64,000 nt of DNA from Clostridium_S neuense (lineage in GTDB: Bacteria > Bacillota > Clostridia > Clostridiales > Clostridiaceae): positions 1-64,000 of the forward strand of contig NZ_JBJIAA010000017.1 in the NCBI RefSeq assembly GCF_045310695.1. The letters are read 5' to 3'. The notes beneath the pieces were generated by a model. The model searched no databases. It was given only the letters and a program-made list of their open reading frames with translations, and was not told the origin of the DNA. Below, in pieces: positions 17,476-27,091 of the stretch. Positions within the stretch are counted from its first letter, which is position 1. Each line of letters opens with the position of its first letter. Made by a program: the position numbers and the translations under genes.

Positions 17476-18354
17476 ATGATTATAAAAGAACTGTGTAAAA
17501 GTGATATTAAACTTGCAGCAAAGTTTATAGAAAGCAAAAATAAATATGAAGAAAGTAATGTTGGGTATTGCAGTGATACTTATGAAGAAATATGTGAGGA
17601 TTTAACCGATGAACTTGAAGAAGCTTATGCTGAGAATCCATTTGTTTTAGCCTATGAAGGGGATAAGCTTGTGGGGGTAGTTGGACTTGATTATGACGAT
17701 GAAAATAAAAGTGCTGAAGTTTGGGGACCATTTGTAGAATATGAGAATTGGCAGCATTGTGCAATGGAAATGTGGAAGGAGCTCATAAAGAGAATTCCTA
17801 GGAAAACGAAAATTACATTTTTTTATACAGCCCAAAATGCAAATTGTATAGCATTTGCAGAAAAGCTCAGTACAAAAAATATCAATCATTATTTTATAAT
17901 GGAACTTAAGAAAACAAATTTCAAGCTTAAGGTTGAAGATGGTATATGCACGGAATTAAGTGATAAATTTTATGAGGATTTTATAAACCTTCATGAGAGT
18001 ACGTTTAAAGATTCATATTATTCAGGTAAGCAGATAATTGAAAAAATAAGTGACAATAATAAGGTTTTTATTATAGAAGAGGATAATGATTTAAAGGGAT
18101 ATATTTATGTTGAAGCAAATGCTGAATTTAATGAAGGAAATATAAATTTTTTAGGTGTAAAAGATTCAGAAAGAAATAAAGGTTTTGGAAAAAAACTTCT
18201 TGTATGTGGAATTAATTTTTTGACATGCCGCCATAATATAGATAAGATGGAATTAACTATAAGAAAGGGAAATACTCCGGCAATGAATTTGTATAAAGCT
18301 GCTGGTTTCGTAATTAAAAAGGAGTTAAAAGCGTATGAAGGAAGAAATGATTAA
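17476..18354 (+). CDS. Two-domain GNAT acetyltransferase
   Basis: 292 residues that read as two GNAT units. The first (1-150) has LVGVVGLDYDDENKSAEVWG. The second (155-292) carries KGYIYVEA and the acetyl-CoA loop DSERNKGFGKKLL, then TIRKGNTPAMNLYKAAGF. Only the second has a canonical R-x-x-G-x-G/A-type loop, so the first may bind the acceptor. The substrate is unknown. The end overlaps the MBL-fold gene by 20 nt, indicating an operon. Confidence 0.82.
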   Translation: MIIKELCKSDIKLAAKFIESKNKYEESNVGYCSDTYEEICEDLTDELEEAYAENPFVLAYEGDKLVGVVGLDYDDENKSAEVWGPFVEYENWQHCAMEMWKELIKRIPRKTKITFFYTAQNANCIAFAEKLSTKNINHYFIMELKKTNFKLKVEDGICTELSDKFYEDFINLHESTFKDSYYSGKQIIEKISDNNKVFIIEEDNDLKGYIYVEANAEFNEGNINFLGVKDSERNKGFGKKLLVCGINFLTCRHNIDKMELTIRKGNTPAMNLYKAAGFVIKKELKAYEGRND

Positions 18355-19060
18355 TTTTATAGGTACAGGAAGTGCTTTTAATACAAAGCTTGGTGATAAT
18401 AGTGCTTTTATAAAGGAAGAAAATAGTTTAATTCTAATAGACTGCGGCGGAACTGTTTTTAGTAAATTGAGGGAGCTTAATTTATTAAATGGAATAGAAA
18501 ATTTGTATATTGTAATTACTCATACTCATCCAGATCATGTTGGCAGCCTTGGAGATTTAATATTTTATTCGTATTATATTTTAAAGCATAAGGCAAAGGT
18601 GTTTTTTCCTCAAAAGGCCATAATGGAAAGCTTTTTAACGAATGTAGGTGTAAGTAGTAAGCAGTATGAATTTAACAACTTAGATTTTGCAGAAATAAAT
18701 GATGCTAATTTTGGTAAAGTAAATATAAAATTTTTGCCTGTTACACATACAGATACAATACCAACCTATGGTTTTATAATGAATTTAAATGGAAGTGCCG
18801 TTTACTACAGCGGCGATTCAAATAATTTAAGCAGTGAAATAATTGATAAACTTAAAAGCGGAGAAATTAAAACAATTTATCATGATACTTGTGGACTAGA
18901 TTACGCTGGTAATCCTCATTTGTCTATAAAAAAGCTTTGCAAAATGGTGCCAGAAGAATTTAGAAGCAAGGTTTACTGTATGCATCTTGATGAAAACATA
19001 ACTGAGAAACAGATAATGGATAGTGGATTTAATATTGCATTACGCATCTTTGGGAGCTGA
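18335..19060 (+). CDS. MBL-fold metallo-hydrolase (RNase Z-like)
   Basis: 241 residues of the metallo-beta-lactamase fold: the metal motif HTHPDH in IVITHTHPDHVGSLGDL, the later His in VTHTDTIPTYGF, the Asp in YYSGDSNNL and a C-terminal His in MHLDEN. It resembles RNase Z/phosphodiesterase members but is shorter and lacks a visible tRNA-binding exosite arm. The substrate is unknown. Coupled to the upstream GNAT gene by a 20-nt overlap, and its 3' end overlaps the converging LysR gene by 21 nt. Confidence 0.82.
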   Translation: MKEEMINFIGTGSAFNTKLGDNSAFIKEENSLILIDCGGTVFSKLRELNLLNGIENLYIVITHTHPDHVGSLGDLIFYSYYILKHKAKVFFPQKAIMESFLTNVGVSSKQYEFNNLDFAEINDANFGKVNIKFLPVTHTDTIPTYGFIMNLNGSAVYYSGDSNNLSSEIIDKLKSGEIKTIYHDTCGLDYAGNPHLSIKKLCKMVPEEFRSKVYCMHLDENITEKQIMDSGFNIALRIFGS

Positions 19061-19960
19061 TTTGCTTAAAGCTATCTTTAAAAAATCAATGTATGTTGAT
19101 ATTTCTTTTGGAAGAAGAACATCATAGCGCCTTACTAAGCCTAGTTTAATAATATTTGGTCCTTTTAGTGGTATACAAATTATATTTGAATTCATATAAT
19201 TTTTGTTAATGCAGCCGCTGCCTATATTATAGCTATTTGTATTTGCCAGTAAATTATTCATAGCTCCACGATCTCTTAGATAAACTAATTTACTTACAGC
19301 GTTTATATTGACAGATTCTTCTGCAAAATAAAGTGGTACATCATCCTTATGATATGTGAGATATGGGTAGTGTTTTAATTGCTCTAAGGTAATGGAATTT
19401 AGCTGTGCTAGTGGATGTTCTTTTCGAAGGAAGACATGCTGCTTAAGGGAAATTAAAGGAGTAAATATAAGTGATTTTGATATAAAGTAACGTTCAAAAA
19501 AGTCATGACTTAAATTAGTAATAGATAGAATTCCAAGTATACTTCTATTTGTATGTACATCTTCAATTACATCAGTTGATTTCCCTTCTCTAAGAGTTAT
19601 TTCATATTTCATGTCATCAAGATAGTTCATAAGATTAGCTAATGCTTCTACAGCAAAACCGTAATGCTGAGAGGAAATTGAAAACTTTGTTAAGTCGGCT
19701 GCTTTTTGTTTGTTAAAATGATAGACTGTAGATTCTGCTTGTTCTATAAGCATTTTGGCATAGAATAATAATTCTGTGCCTTCTTTTGTAAATATGACCC
19801 CTTTGTTAGTCCTATCTAAAATTGTAATTCCGAGCTCATCCTCTAGATTTCGTATTGCTTTACTGATGCTAGGCTGTGTTATATAAAGTGCAGAAGCAGC
19901 TTTGGTTATGGAGTTTTGCTTGGAAATTTCTGTTAAATATCTACACTGTTGGAGTGTCAT
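19040..19960 (-). CDS. LysR-family transcriptional regulator
   Basis: About 307 residues. The N-terminal winged helix-turn-helix is MTLQQCRYLTEISKQNSITKA with TQPSISKAIRNLEDELGI (residues 1-60), and the effector-binding domain spans 90-305. The frame opens at 19975, but AAGGGTGAT lies between that ATG and the ATG at 19960, which is chosen. It converges with the MBL gene and is divergent from the glpM-like gene at 20183, a possible target. The inducer is unknown. Confidence 0.9.
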   Translation of the reverse strand: MTLQQCRYLTEISKQNSITKAASALYITQPSISKAIRNLEDELGITILDRTNKGVIFTKEGTELLFYAKMLIEQAESTVYHFNKQKAADLTKFSISSQHYGFAVEALANLMNYLDDMKYEITLREGKSTDVIEDVHTNRSILGILSITNLSHDFFERYFISKSLIFTPLISLKQHVFLRKEHPLAQLNSITLEQLKHYPYLTYHKDDVPLYFAEESVNINAVSKLVYLRDRGAMNNLLANTNSYNIGSGCINKNYMNSNIICIPLKGPNIIKLGLVRRYDVLLPKEISTYIDFLKIALSKSAPKDA

Positions 19961-20182
19961 ATTATCACCCTTCATTGTTCATAATTAAAACTTAGATATA
20001 ACTTAATTCTATGGCTGACGATAAAAAAAGTCAATTAGTTTTTTTATATGAATGGTGATATAATTTGATTCATACGAGAATAAAGGTGTTTTAAATTATG
20101 TAATTAAAATAGACAAAAGTAATTGCCATACAGCTGTATAGAATGTTTGTATTTAAAAATATAATTAAGAGGGTGATTTATA

Positions 20183-20524
20183 ATGAATTTAGTTATAAAA
20201 TGTGTTGCAGCTGTTATTATTATGATTGGTGTTCACTTTGTGTCAAAAACAAAAAATTTCTATATTGCTGGACTGGTTTTAGGTTTTCCTGGGCTTAGTA
20301 TAATTGCATACTATTTTATGTATAGGGAGCAGGGAGCACTAAAGGTCAGAATGACAACACATTTTGCAATGCTGGCGGTTATACCATTTTTATGTTTTCT
20401 TGTAGCATTAAATTTTGCTTTGAAAAAGAACAATATATTTTATTCTATTTTGATATCCAGCGTGGTTTGGATAGTGCTATCATTAGTGGTGATTTTTATA
20501 TGGAACAAGAAAAGTTTTATATAA
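20183..20524 (+). CDS. GlpM-like membrane protein
   Basis: 113 residues with four hydrophobic helices: residues 3-21, 27-45 (YIAGLVLGFPGLSIIAYY), 58-82 and 88-108. The SKTKNFYIAGLVLGFPGLS block and length match GlpM, a small inner-membrane protein of unclear function linked to alginate production in Pseudomonas. AGAGGGTGAT precedes the ATG. Stands 208 bp from the divergent LysR gene and 85 bp before a GNAT gene. Confidence 0.7.
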   Translation: MNLVIKCVAAVIIMIGVHFVSKTKNFYIAGLVLGFPGLSIIAYYFMYREQGALKVRMTTHFAMLAVIPFLCFLVALNFALKKNNIFYSILISSVVWIVLSLVVIFIWNKKSFI

Positions 20525-20609
20525 GGCTATTGAAAAGTTTTTGCGATACAATAAATAATTATTTTAGTTATTTTATTGAAGATGCCTTAATTGAAGGTGA
20601 GATAATAAT

Positions 20610-21059
20610 ATGAAGATTATAGAAAAGGATCCACACTCGCAAGATGCTTTTGAAATGATGGAGGAATTATCACAAACATTGAAGAAAATAACAGGTGACA
20701 GTGGAAAAAGTTCCTTTAATGTTCAGGATATTGCTGACGCTCGTGCTGTGTTTGTAGTAGCATATAGTGACCAAGGAGAGCCTATTGGCTGCGGAGCGAT
20801 ACGTCCAATTAATGAAAACACTGCTGAAGTTAAAAGGATGTATGCTAAAAGCAAAGCTAAAGGTATTGGAACTGCAATTTTATCTTATCTAGAAGGACAA
20901 GCAAAGAAATTAGGATATTCTAAATTTTGGCTTGAAACCCGACTAATAAATAAAAGAGCAGTAAATTTTTACGAGAGAAGAGGATATCACCGTATAGCTA
21001 ATTATGGGAAATATGCTGGTAGAGCAGAATCAGTATGCTTTGAGAAGGCGATGATATAG
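20610..21059 (+). CDS. GNAT family N-acetyltransferase
   Basis: 149 residues. Core motifs: DQGEPIGCGAIRPI, AEVKRMYAKSKAKGIGTAIL (acetyl-CoA-binding loop) and FWLETRLINKRAVNFYERRGY. GGTGAG lies 8 nt before the ATG. The substrate is not predictable. It may be cotranscribed with the glpM-like gene. Confidence 0.88.
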   Translation: MKIIEKDPHSQDAFEMMEELSQTLKKITGDSGKSSFNVQDIADARAVFVVAYSDQGEPIGCGAIRPINENTAEVKRMYAKSKAKGIGTAILSYLEGQAKKLGYSKFWLETRLINKRAVNFYERRGYHRIANYGKYAGRAESVCFEKAMI

Positions 21060-21094
21060 ATACATGACTTGGAACTTGAAAATTACTAATTTGA

Positions 21095-21395
21095 GGTTAT
21101 CCCGGCAAACTGAAATTTGTCGAGCAGAGTGAAGGGTTTTAATTCGCTCTGCTCATTAAAAAACTAAGGGTTTCACTTTCGTGAAAGGTGAAGGGTTTGA
21201 CATAGCTTTGCTTATCAAAAGTGAAGAGTTTTGCCACAGCAAAAGGTTAATGATATTTTTCTTCCGCTTTGCTACGGAAAAATTATTAATTTAATTTAAA
21301 GATTTTCCGTAGAGAAACGGAGGAAAATCAACCTTAGTTTTTTACCGCAGGTAAAATCCTTCACTTTTTATGTGCATAGCATCATAAAGCCCTTC
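21095..21395. repeat. Repeat-rich insertion with GTGAAGGGTTT motifs
   Basis: A 300-bp non-coding block made of several variants of AGTGAAGGGTTT in direct orientation (near 21127, 21185, 21220) and inverted copies at its right end (AATCCTTCACTTTT, AGCCCTTCACCT). It also includes a palindromic segment around CCGTAGAGAAACGGAGGAAAATC that resembles the interior of the 963-1186 element. Its right edge coincides with the break in the truncated sigma-factor gene at 21394. Confidence 0.6.
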
Positions 21396-21588
21396 ACCTC
21401 GTATAATTTTTAATTGCTTTAACAAGTTTTATTAGAGCATTTTGTGTAATATCATAAGCTGCATGATAATCTCCAACATTTCTATATATAAAGGAAAATA
21501 TTAATTTATAATGCCTTTTTATTAAAACCTCCATTGCATACTCATTCCCGTTTTGAATTTCTTTAATTAATTCTTCATCGGTAGACAT
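21394..21588 (-). pseudogene. 5' fragment of an ECF sigma factor gene
   Basis: 64 codons from an ATG behind a perfect GGAGGTGAT site: MSTDEELIKEIQNGNEYAME, KRHYKLIFSFIYRNVGDYH, then AAYDITQNALIKLVKAIKNY. This is region 2 of an ECF sigma factor, stopping before region 4 at the junction with the repeat block. A 50-bp piece of the same 5' end recurs at 44699-44750. It cannot act as a normal sigma factor without region 4. Confidence 0.72.
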
Positions 21589-21717
21589 CTCATCACCTCC
21601 CATATATAATAACGCAAAATTTTGCATAAAAGTTTTAAATAAAATTTAAGAGTGACATAAAAAATTATTTTGATAAGTATATATAGTGTAATATGAAAAA
21701 GAAATGGGGGATTAATT

Positions 21718-22815
21718 TTGAATGAAAGAGATTATTCATTGGATTGTATTAAAGGAATTGCCTGCATATTTATGATATTAATACATGCAATAACCTTAGT
21801 TACTGTTGGAAAATCAAATGTAGATGGTATTTTTGGAGTATTAGCCTTTTTTGGAGGAACTGCTCCAGTACTTTTCTTTGCTGTTTCAGGAATAACATCT
21901 TCTGCTTTTCAGGTTAAAAAATCTATAAAAGCAATTATTCCAGCTTATCTAATATTTGGAGTGCTAGGAGTATCTTACATTGGTATATGGAGAGCTAATA
22001 TTTACAGCAGTAGTTTATGTGATATACTGCAAATGATGGCTATGGCGGTTATCATTATAGTATTGATTGAAAAAATTATAAAACCAAGTAAAATCTTTTA
22101 TTTAGTTGCTTCAATAGCAGTTTTTCTTATACATTATTTTATAACATCAAAAATACCTGCATTTCCAGTAAAAGATTTTTTGTTTGCACCAGCTGTATTT
22201 CCTATATTTCCGTGGATTTCAATGGTGCTTTTGGGAATTTTTTTATATAGAATAGATAAAAAGTGGAATTTATTAATAGGAACTTCTGTATTTGTGGTTT
22301 CTATTTTAGTATCAATGGTTACAAAGGTGGATTTTTTTAATAAGTTTAATATGTCAGTTGGTTATTTTGCTGTTAGTATTTTTGTAATGAGCACAGTCTT
22401 TTTTATTTCAAGGACAATAAAATTTAAAAAGCTAAATAATCCAATATTATATTTTGGAAAAAATTCACTGCTGTTTTTATATGTACATTTACTAGCTATA
22501 AAAGTATTTGCACCATTTACTAATAATGTTTTATTAAGATGGATAGCTGTTTTAATTCTTGCTTACCTTTTAATGCTAGGCATACAGTTTATTAATAGGT
22601 ATATAGAAAAAGCTTTTAGTAATATTGTAATTTGGATTTTAATGATAGTTGCAGTGGTTTTTATACCATTATTTATTGGAAATGTGAATTTGATTTTTTC
22701 TTTAGAAATGTTAATTGGAATATTATTTTCTGCTAATTATCATAAATTATCTGGAATTATAGAAAAAACTTTTTCACATAAATTAAATTTAGTTGGTTTA
22801 AAGATGAAAAGTTGA
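21718..22815 (+). CDS. Membrane acyltransferase family protein
   Basis: 365 residues with about ten hydrophobic segments. It opens with ERDYSLDCIKGIACIFMILIHA, the signature start of acyltransferase-3/heparan-glucosaminide-type integral membrane acyltransferases (conserved Asp, Lys-Gly, His), followed by FFGGTAPVLFFAVSGI. These enzymes acylate cell-surface glycans or lipids at the membrane. Start TTG behind GGGGG. It has no operon partners; hemA follows with its own promoter region. Confidence 0.75.
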   Translation: MNERDYSLDCIKGIACIFMILIHAITLVTVGKSNVDGIFGVLAFFGGTAPVLFFAVSGITSSAFQVKKSIKAIIPAYLIFGVLGVSYIGIWRANIYSSSLCDILQMMAMAVIIIVLIEKIIKPSKIFYLVASIAVFLIHYFITSKIPAFPVKDFLFAPAVFPIFPWISMVLLGIFLYRIDKKWNLLIGTSVFVVSILVSMVTKVDFFNKFNMSVGYFAVSIFVMSTVFFISRTIKFKKLNNPILYFGKNSLLFLYVHLLAIKVFAPFTNNVLLRWIAVLILAYLLMLGIQFINRYIEKAFSNIVIWILMIVAVVFIPLFIGNVNLIFSLEMLIGILFSANYHKLSGIIEKTFSHKLNLVGLKMKS

Positions 22816-22857
22816 AAAATCTTATACATGAATAATATTTTAATAATAAAGTTAAGT

Positions 22858-22885
22858 TGTTTATTGAAAATTTAAAGTATATAAT
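22858..22885 (+). promoter_or_regulatory. Putative sigma-A promoter of the tetrapyrrole operon
   Basis: TTGTTA (22858-22863), a 16-nt spacer and TATAAT (22880-22885) lie 58 nt before hemA. No conserved riboswitch was recognised in the short leader. Confidence 0.4.
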
Positions 22886-22942
22886 ATACATATGTTTACA
22901 AGGAAATGAAAATATGTTTAGGATGAGGGGAAAAGGAGACTT

Positions 22943-24142
22943 ATGATACAGGTTTTAGGTTTGAAGAAAAATTTAAAAATTGACATAAGAGAAAAATTTT
23001 CAATAATACAAAAACATGTAGAAGAAAAAACTATCCTTTTAAGTGAAGTCTGCAATGAGGTTGTTTTGCTAAGTACCTGCAATAGAACGGAGATTTATTT
23101 TAGTAGTAGTAAAAGCCCAAATAAGATTATAGATGAAATTTTTGAAAAAATGAATTGGGATAATACTTTTAAAGATAGCTTTTTTTATTATAAAAATGAA
23201 GAAGCAATTGAGCATTTGATGGATGTAGTGTGTGGTTTTGATTCGCTTATATTAGGTGAAGATCAAATTCTTGGACAAGTTAAGGAAGCATATGAAGTAG
23301 CTTTAAGACTTGGTATACTTAAAAGTAAGCTAAAAAAACTTTTTCAACTTGTTGTAACCTGTGGTAAGGAATTCAGAAATGTATCCCAGTTAAATATGAT
23401 ACCAGTTTCATCTTCATCAATAGCTGTAAATGAAGCCAGAAAAAAAGGCTGCGCTAAGTTCATGGTGCTTGGCTTTGGAAATGTTGGGGAACTTGTATGC
23501 AAATATATTTTATCAGGAAAATTTGATGTTCTATATATAGTAGTAAGGAATATAAATGTAGTTAATATTGATGATAAAAGGGTAAAAGTTATTCCTTTTT
23601 GTGATAGACAAATTCATTATAATGAGGTGGATTGTGTAATATCATGTACTTCAGCACCTCATACTGTAATATGGAAAAATCAGCTCCCGATTAATAAAAA
23701 GTTGGAAATTTTTGATCTTGCTGTTCCAAGGGACGCAGAAGAAGAGGTCTATAAAATGAACAACGTACATGTATATGATATTGATGAAATAAGTTCAATT
23801 GACCTTTATAATAAAGAAAAAAGAAAAAGTATAATGATTAAAAACAGATATATAATTGATAAATATATTATAGAATTTTTTGAATGGGATAAGATACAAA
23901 AGGTTGTTGATGATATAATAAAAATAAAAAAATATGGTGAAAATGTATATAAAAAAAGGTATAGAACTTTTAAAAATAAACAGCATACAAAAGACAATGA
24001 AAAATTGGCAAGTACTCTTATAAAAAGTGCTTCTGACGCCTATACAAACAGGGCAATAGAGGTACTTAAAGAAGAGCAATTAAAGGGATGTGGAGATGAA
24101 TGCCTGAGGATAATAAGAAAGATATTTTACGAGGTTCAATAG
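22943..24142 (+). CDS. hemA: Glutamyl-tRNA reductase
   Basis: 399 residues. It reduces Glu-tRNA to glutamate-1-semialdehyde, the first committed step of tetrapyrrole synthesis by the C5 path. The catalytic Cys lies in LLSTCNRTEIYF (about residue 50), the substrate region in GFDSLILGEDQILGQVKEAY and the NADPH fold in FMVLGFGNVGELVCKYI. First gene of a six-gene operon; its last 43 nt overlap the next gene. Confidence 0.95.
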   Translation: MIQVLGLKKNLKIDIREKFSIIQKHVEEKTILLSEVCNEVVLLSTCNRTEIYFSSSKSPNKIIDEIFEKMNWDNTFKDSFFYYKNEEAIEHLMDVVCGFDSLILGEDQILGQVKEAYEVALRLGILKSKLKKLFQLVVTCGKEFRNVSQLNMIPVSSSSIAVNEARKKGCAKFMVLGFGNVGELVCKYILSGKFDVLYIVVRNINVVNIDDKRVKVIPFCDRQIHYNEVDCVISCTSAPHTVIWKNQLPINKKLEIFDLAVPRDAEEEVYKMNNVHVYDIDEISSIDLYNKEKRKSIMIKNRYIIDKYIIEFFEWDKIQKVVDDIIKIKKYGENVYKKRYRTFKNKQHTKDNEKLASTLIKSASDAYTNRAIEVLKEEQLKGCGDECLRIIRKIFYEVQ

Positions 24143-24753
24143 GGAATTCTTTTATAGCTTTAATACCCTCTAAAGTAAAGGTTTTTATAGTAGGAGGAGG
24201 CAGGGCAGCCTTTATAAAAACAAAAAGTTTTGCTAGTAGAGGGTGCAAGGTAGTTGTAATATCGAAGAAATTCAACGATAAATTTGAAATTTTTAGAGGA
24301 TTTTCAAATGTTAAATTTATAGAACATGAATATGTAAGAGATTATATTTATGAAGCTCATATGGTTGTGATAGCTACTAATGATAAGAAACTAAATGGTG
24401 AAATACGGAGAGATTGTGACAGGGTAAATAAACTTTATATGGATTGCAGTGAACCAGAAAAGGGAATGTATGTTATGCCATGTGAGCGTGATTTAAAAAA
24501 TTTTTCTATTGCTGTGAAGGTGAAAGGTAAAAGTCCTAAAACATCAATTTATCTTGCAGAAAAGGCAAAGGCTTATTTAGAAGATTATGAAGAATTTGCT
24601 GACTTTACGGTGAAATTAAGAAATAAGCTTAAAAGTGATAAAAAGAAAAAGATTATGGAATTTGTATGTTCTGATGATTTTTATTTTTTTTATAGAATGG
24701 GAAAAGCAGAATTGATACTAAAATTATTTTATGGGGAGGGCAATGAAATTTGA
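24100..24753 (+). CDS. Precorrin-2 dehydrogenase / sirohydrochlorin ferrochelatase-like
   Basis: 217 residues of the Met8p/CysG N-terminal type: a dinucleotide-binding start VKVFIVGGGRAAFIKTKSFA, the dehydrogenase/chelatase helix VVIATNDKKLNGEIRRDC, and FSIAVKVKGKSPKTSIYLAE. It should oxidise precorrin-2 to sirohydrochlorin with NAD and may insert Fe2+ to make siroheme. The start lies inside hemA (43-nt overlap, own GGAG site) and its end overlaps hemC by 4 nt. The dedicated CbiK-type chelatase at 43893 could share the metal step. Confidence 0.85.
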   Translation: MPEDNKKDILRGSIGNSFIALIPSKVKVFIVGGGRAAFIKTKSFASRGCKVVVISKKFNDKFEIFRGFSNVKFIEHEYVRDYIYEAHMVVIATNDKKLNGEIRRDCDRVNKLYMDCSEPEKGMYVMPCERDLKNFSIAVKVKGKSPKTSIYLAEKAKAYLEDYEEFADFTVKLRNKLKSDKKKKIMEFVCSDDFYFFYRMGKAELILKLFYGEGNEI

Positions 24754-25622
24754 AACTTGTAATAGCAACAAGAAAAAGTAAGCTTGCTCAAATTCAAACA
24801 GAAATTGTAATGAATTTACTTGAAAATAAATATGGAATTTTATCGGAGAAACTATTAATGGAGACGCTCGGGGATAAAATACTGGATAAATCCTTAAGTG
24901 ACATAGGAGGAAAAGGACTTTTTGTAAAAGAAATTGAACAGGCTTTATTTTATGATAAGGCAGATGCAGCAGTACATAGCATGAAGGATGTACCCTTTGA
25001 ACTTCCACCTATGTTTGAAATTGCGGCGGTGGTTTCAAAAGAAGATCCAAGAGATGTTTTTGTGTCAAGAGAAGGAATCCATTTTAATGAACTTAAAAAA
25101 GGTGCGGTTATTGGAACTAGCAGCAACAGGAGGGCAGCTCAATTGAAGCTTTTAAGGCAGGACATAAAAGTTGTTCCTATAAGAGGAAATGTTCAAACTA
25201 GAATTGGGAAAATGAAAGAACAAAATTTGGATGGTATAATACTTGCCGCTGCAGGACTTAAAAGGTTAAAGGAAGAAAAGGTAATAACTGATTATTTTTC
25301 AGAAGAGGAAATGGTTCCAGCAGTTGGGCAGGGATTACTCGGCATAGAAGTGAAAAAAGATAGTAAAAATAAAGAGATATTTGAAAAGCTAGATGATTTG
25401 AAAAATAGATACTGCGCTTATGCAGAAAGAAGCTTTATGCGTGAATTAAATGGAGATTGTCACTCAACTTTAGGAGCGCATGCGAAAATCTATGGAGATG
25501 TTATGCATATTATTGGATTCTTTGAGCTTAATGGTAAGATGATAAAAAAAGATATAAGTGGCGAAGCTGAAAATTATGTGAGGCTTGGGCAAAAATTAGC
25601 TGAGAAAATTTTGGAGGGATAA
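24750..25622 (+). CDS. hemC: Porphobilinogen deaminase (hydroxymethylbilane synthase)
   Basis: 290 residues from a TTG behind GGGGAGGG. Joins four porphobilinogens. Motifs: IATRKSKLAQIQTE, VHSMKDVPFELP, GTSSNRRAAQL, VPIRGNVQTRIGKM, and the dipyrromethane-cofactor Cys in ELNGDCHSTLGAHA (about 241). Overlaps the preceding gene by 4 nt and is followed 2 nt later by the cobA-hemD fusion. Confidence 0.95.
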   Translation: MKLVIATRKSKLAQIQTEIVMNLLENKYGILSEKLLMETLGDKILDKSLSDIGGKGLFVKEIEQALFYDKADAAVHSMKDVPFELPPMFEIAAVVSKEDPRDVFVSREGIHFNELKKGAVIGTSSNRRAAQLKLLRQDIKVVPIRGNVQTRIGKMKEQNLDGIILAAAGLKRLKEEKVITDYFSEEEMVPAVGQGLLGIEVKKDSKNKEIFEKLDDLKNRYCAYAERSFMRELNGDCHSTLGAHAKIYGDVMHIIGFFELNGKMIKKDISGEAENYVRLGQKLAEKILEG

Positions 25623-25624
25623 AA

Positions 25625-27091
25625 ATGCCGAAGGGTAAGGTGTATATAATAGGAGCAGGACCGGGGGATGAAGAATTAATAACTGTAAAGGCAGTTAGAA
25701 AGCTTAAAGAATGTACAGCAGTTTTATATGATAGACTTATTGGAAAAGAAATACTAAAACATTTAAATGAAACCTGCAAAATTTATTATTGTGGTAAAGA
25801 ACCCGGTTGCCACTATAAAACTCAGAATGAAATAAATGACATGCTTGTAGAACTGGCGAAAGAGGGAAATATAGTAGGAAGAATTAAAGGAGGAGATCCT
25901 TATATATTTGGCAGGGGAAGTGAAGAAGCTTTAAGATTTTCAAAAGAAGGTATAGAATTTGAAGTGCTTTCTGGAATAACCTCCCCGGTGGCAGTTCTAA
26001 ATTACGCAGGTATACCAGTTACACATAGAAATATATCAAGAAGCTTTCATGTTTTTACAGCTAAAACTGCCGATGATTATGCTATAAATTTTAAAGCAGC
26101 AGCAGAGCTTCAAGGAACACTTATATTTTTAATGGGCTTTGAAAAACTTAAAGAAATAACTGAAGGTTTAATAGAAAACGGAATGAATGCTTTAACGCCG
26201 TGTGCCGTTGTTATGCGTGGAACTACAAGTTTCCAGAAGAAAGCCGTTGGAAAACTTTTAAATATAAGTGAAAAATGCAAATTAAATGGAATTAAATCGC
26301 CCTGTATAATAGTGGTTGGCGAGGTAGTTAATTTTAGCGAAGAATTAAATTGGTATGAGAAGAAGCCACTTTTTGGAAGAAATATATGTATAACGAGAGC
26401 TAAAAAGCAAAGCAAAGAAATGCATGAAAAACTTTTAGATTTGGGAGCTGAGGTTACAGAAATAAATTCAATAGAGATAAAAAATACAGCCGAAAATTTA
26501 AAAGCTTATATAAAAAATCTGCAGGATTATGATTACATAGTTTTAACAAGTGTAAATGCGGTTGAAATTTTATTTGATTATCTTTCAAGTCAGGCTTATG
26601 ATATAAGAAAAATAAAAGCTGAATTTGCTGTTATAGGAAATGCAACTAAAGAAGCTCTAAAAAAGAGAGGCATTTTGGCAAAAATAGTTTCAAGGAAGCA
26701 TAATGGGCATGATCTTTTTGATGAACTTAAGAAGGTTATAAGTAAAGATAAAAGTGTGTTTATACCTAGAAGTAAAAATTCAAGAGAATATATTAAAGTT
26801 GAACTTGAAAAATTGGGTGTCAAAGTTGATGAATGTTTTATATATGAAACTGTACCCGGAGAAATTTACAATAAAAATGCTTTTGATGATGTTGATACAG
26901 TAATATTTACGAGTCCTTCTACTGTAAGAAATATGATAAGCATGGTTGGCATAGAAAAAATAAAAAGTAAAAAGATAATAGCAATTGGACATATAACAGG
27001 AAGTGAGCTTGAAAAAGTTGGTGCGCAGTATTCTATTCCTAATGAATGCAGCACAGAAGGGATAATTAAGGAGTGTTTAATAAATGAATAA
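25625..27091 (+). CDS. cobA-hemD: Fused uroporphyrinogen-III methyltransferase / uroporphyrinogen-III synthase
   Basis: 488 residues. Residues 1-245 are the SAM-dependent methyltransferase (GKVYIIGAGPGDEELITVKA, GRIKGGDPYIFGRGSEE, GIPVTHRNI). Residues about 255-488 are uroporphyrinogen-III synthase (RNICITRAKKQSKEM, DYIVLTSVNAVEILF, IFTSPSTVRNMI). One protein thus closes the macrocycle and methylates it to precorrin-2, committing flux to siroheme and corrinoids; such fusions are known in clostridia. Overlaps hemL by 8 nt. Confidence 0.93.
   Translation: MPKGKVYIIGAGPGDEELITVKAVRKLKECTAVLYDRLIGKEILKHLNETCKIYYCGKEPGCHYKTQNEINDMLVELAKEGNIVGRIKGGDPYIFGRGSEEALRFSKEGIEFEVLSGITSPVAVLNYAGIPVTHRNISRSFHVFTAKTADDYAINFKAAAELQGTLIFLMGFEKLKEITEGLIENGMNALTPCAVVMRGTTSFQKKAVGKLLNISEKCKLNGIKSPCIIVVGEVVNFSEELNWYEKKPLFGRNICITRAKKQSKEMHEKLLDLGAEVTEINSIEIKNTAENLKAYIKNLQDYDYIVLTSVNAVEILFDYLSSQAYDIRKIKAEFAVIGNATKEALKKRGILAKIVSRKHNGHDLFDELKKVISKDKSVFIPRSKNSREYIKVELEKLGVKVDECFIYETVPGEIYNKNAFDDVDTVIFTSPSTVRNMISMVGIEKIKSKKIIAIGHITGSELEKVGAQYSIPNECSTEGIIKECLINE

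Noticed and set aside
20392..20613. Overlapping 73-codon frame after the glpM-like gene
   Set aside because: It lies largely inside the glpM-like gene in another frame, has no ribosome binding site and resembles no family.
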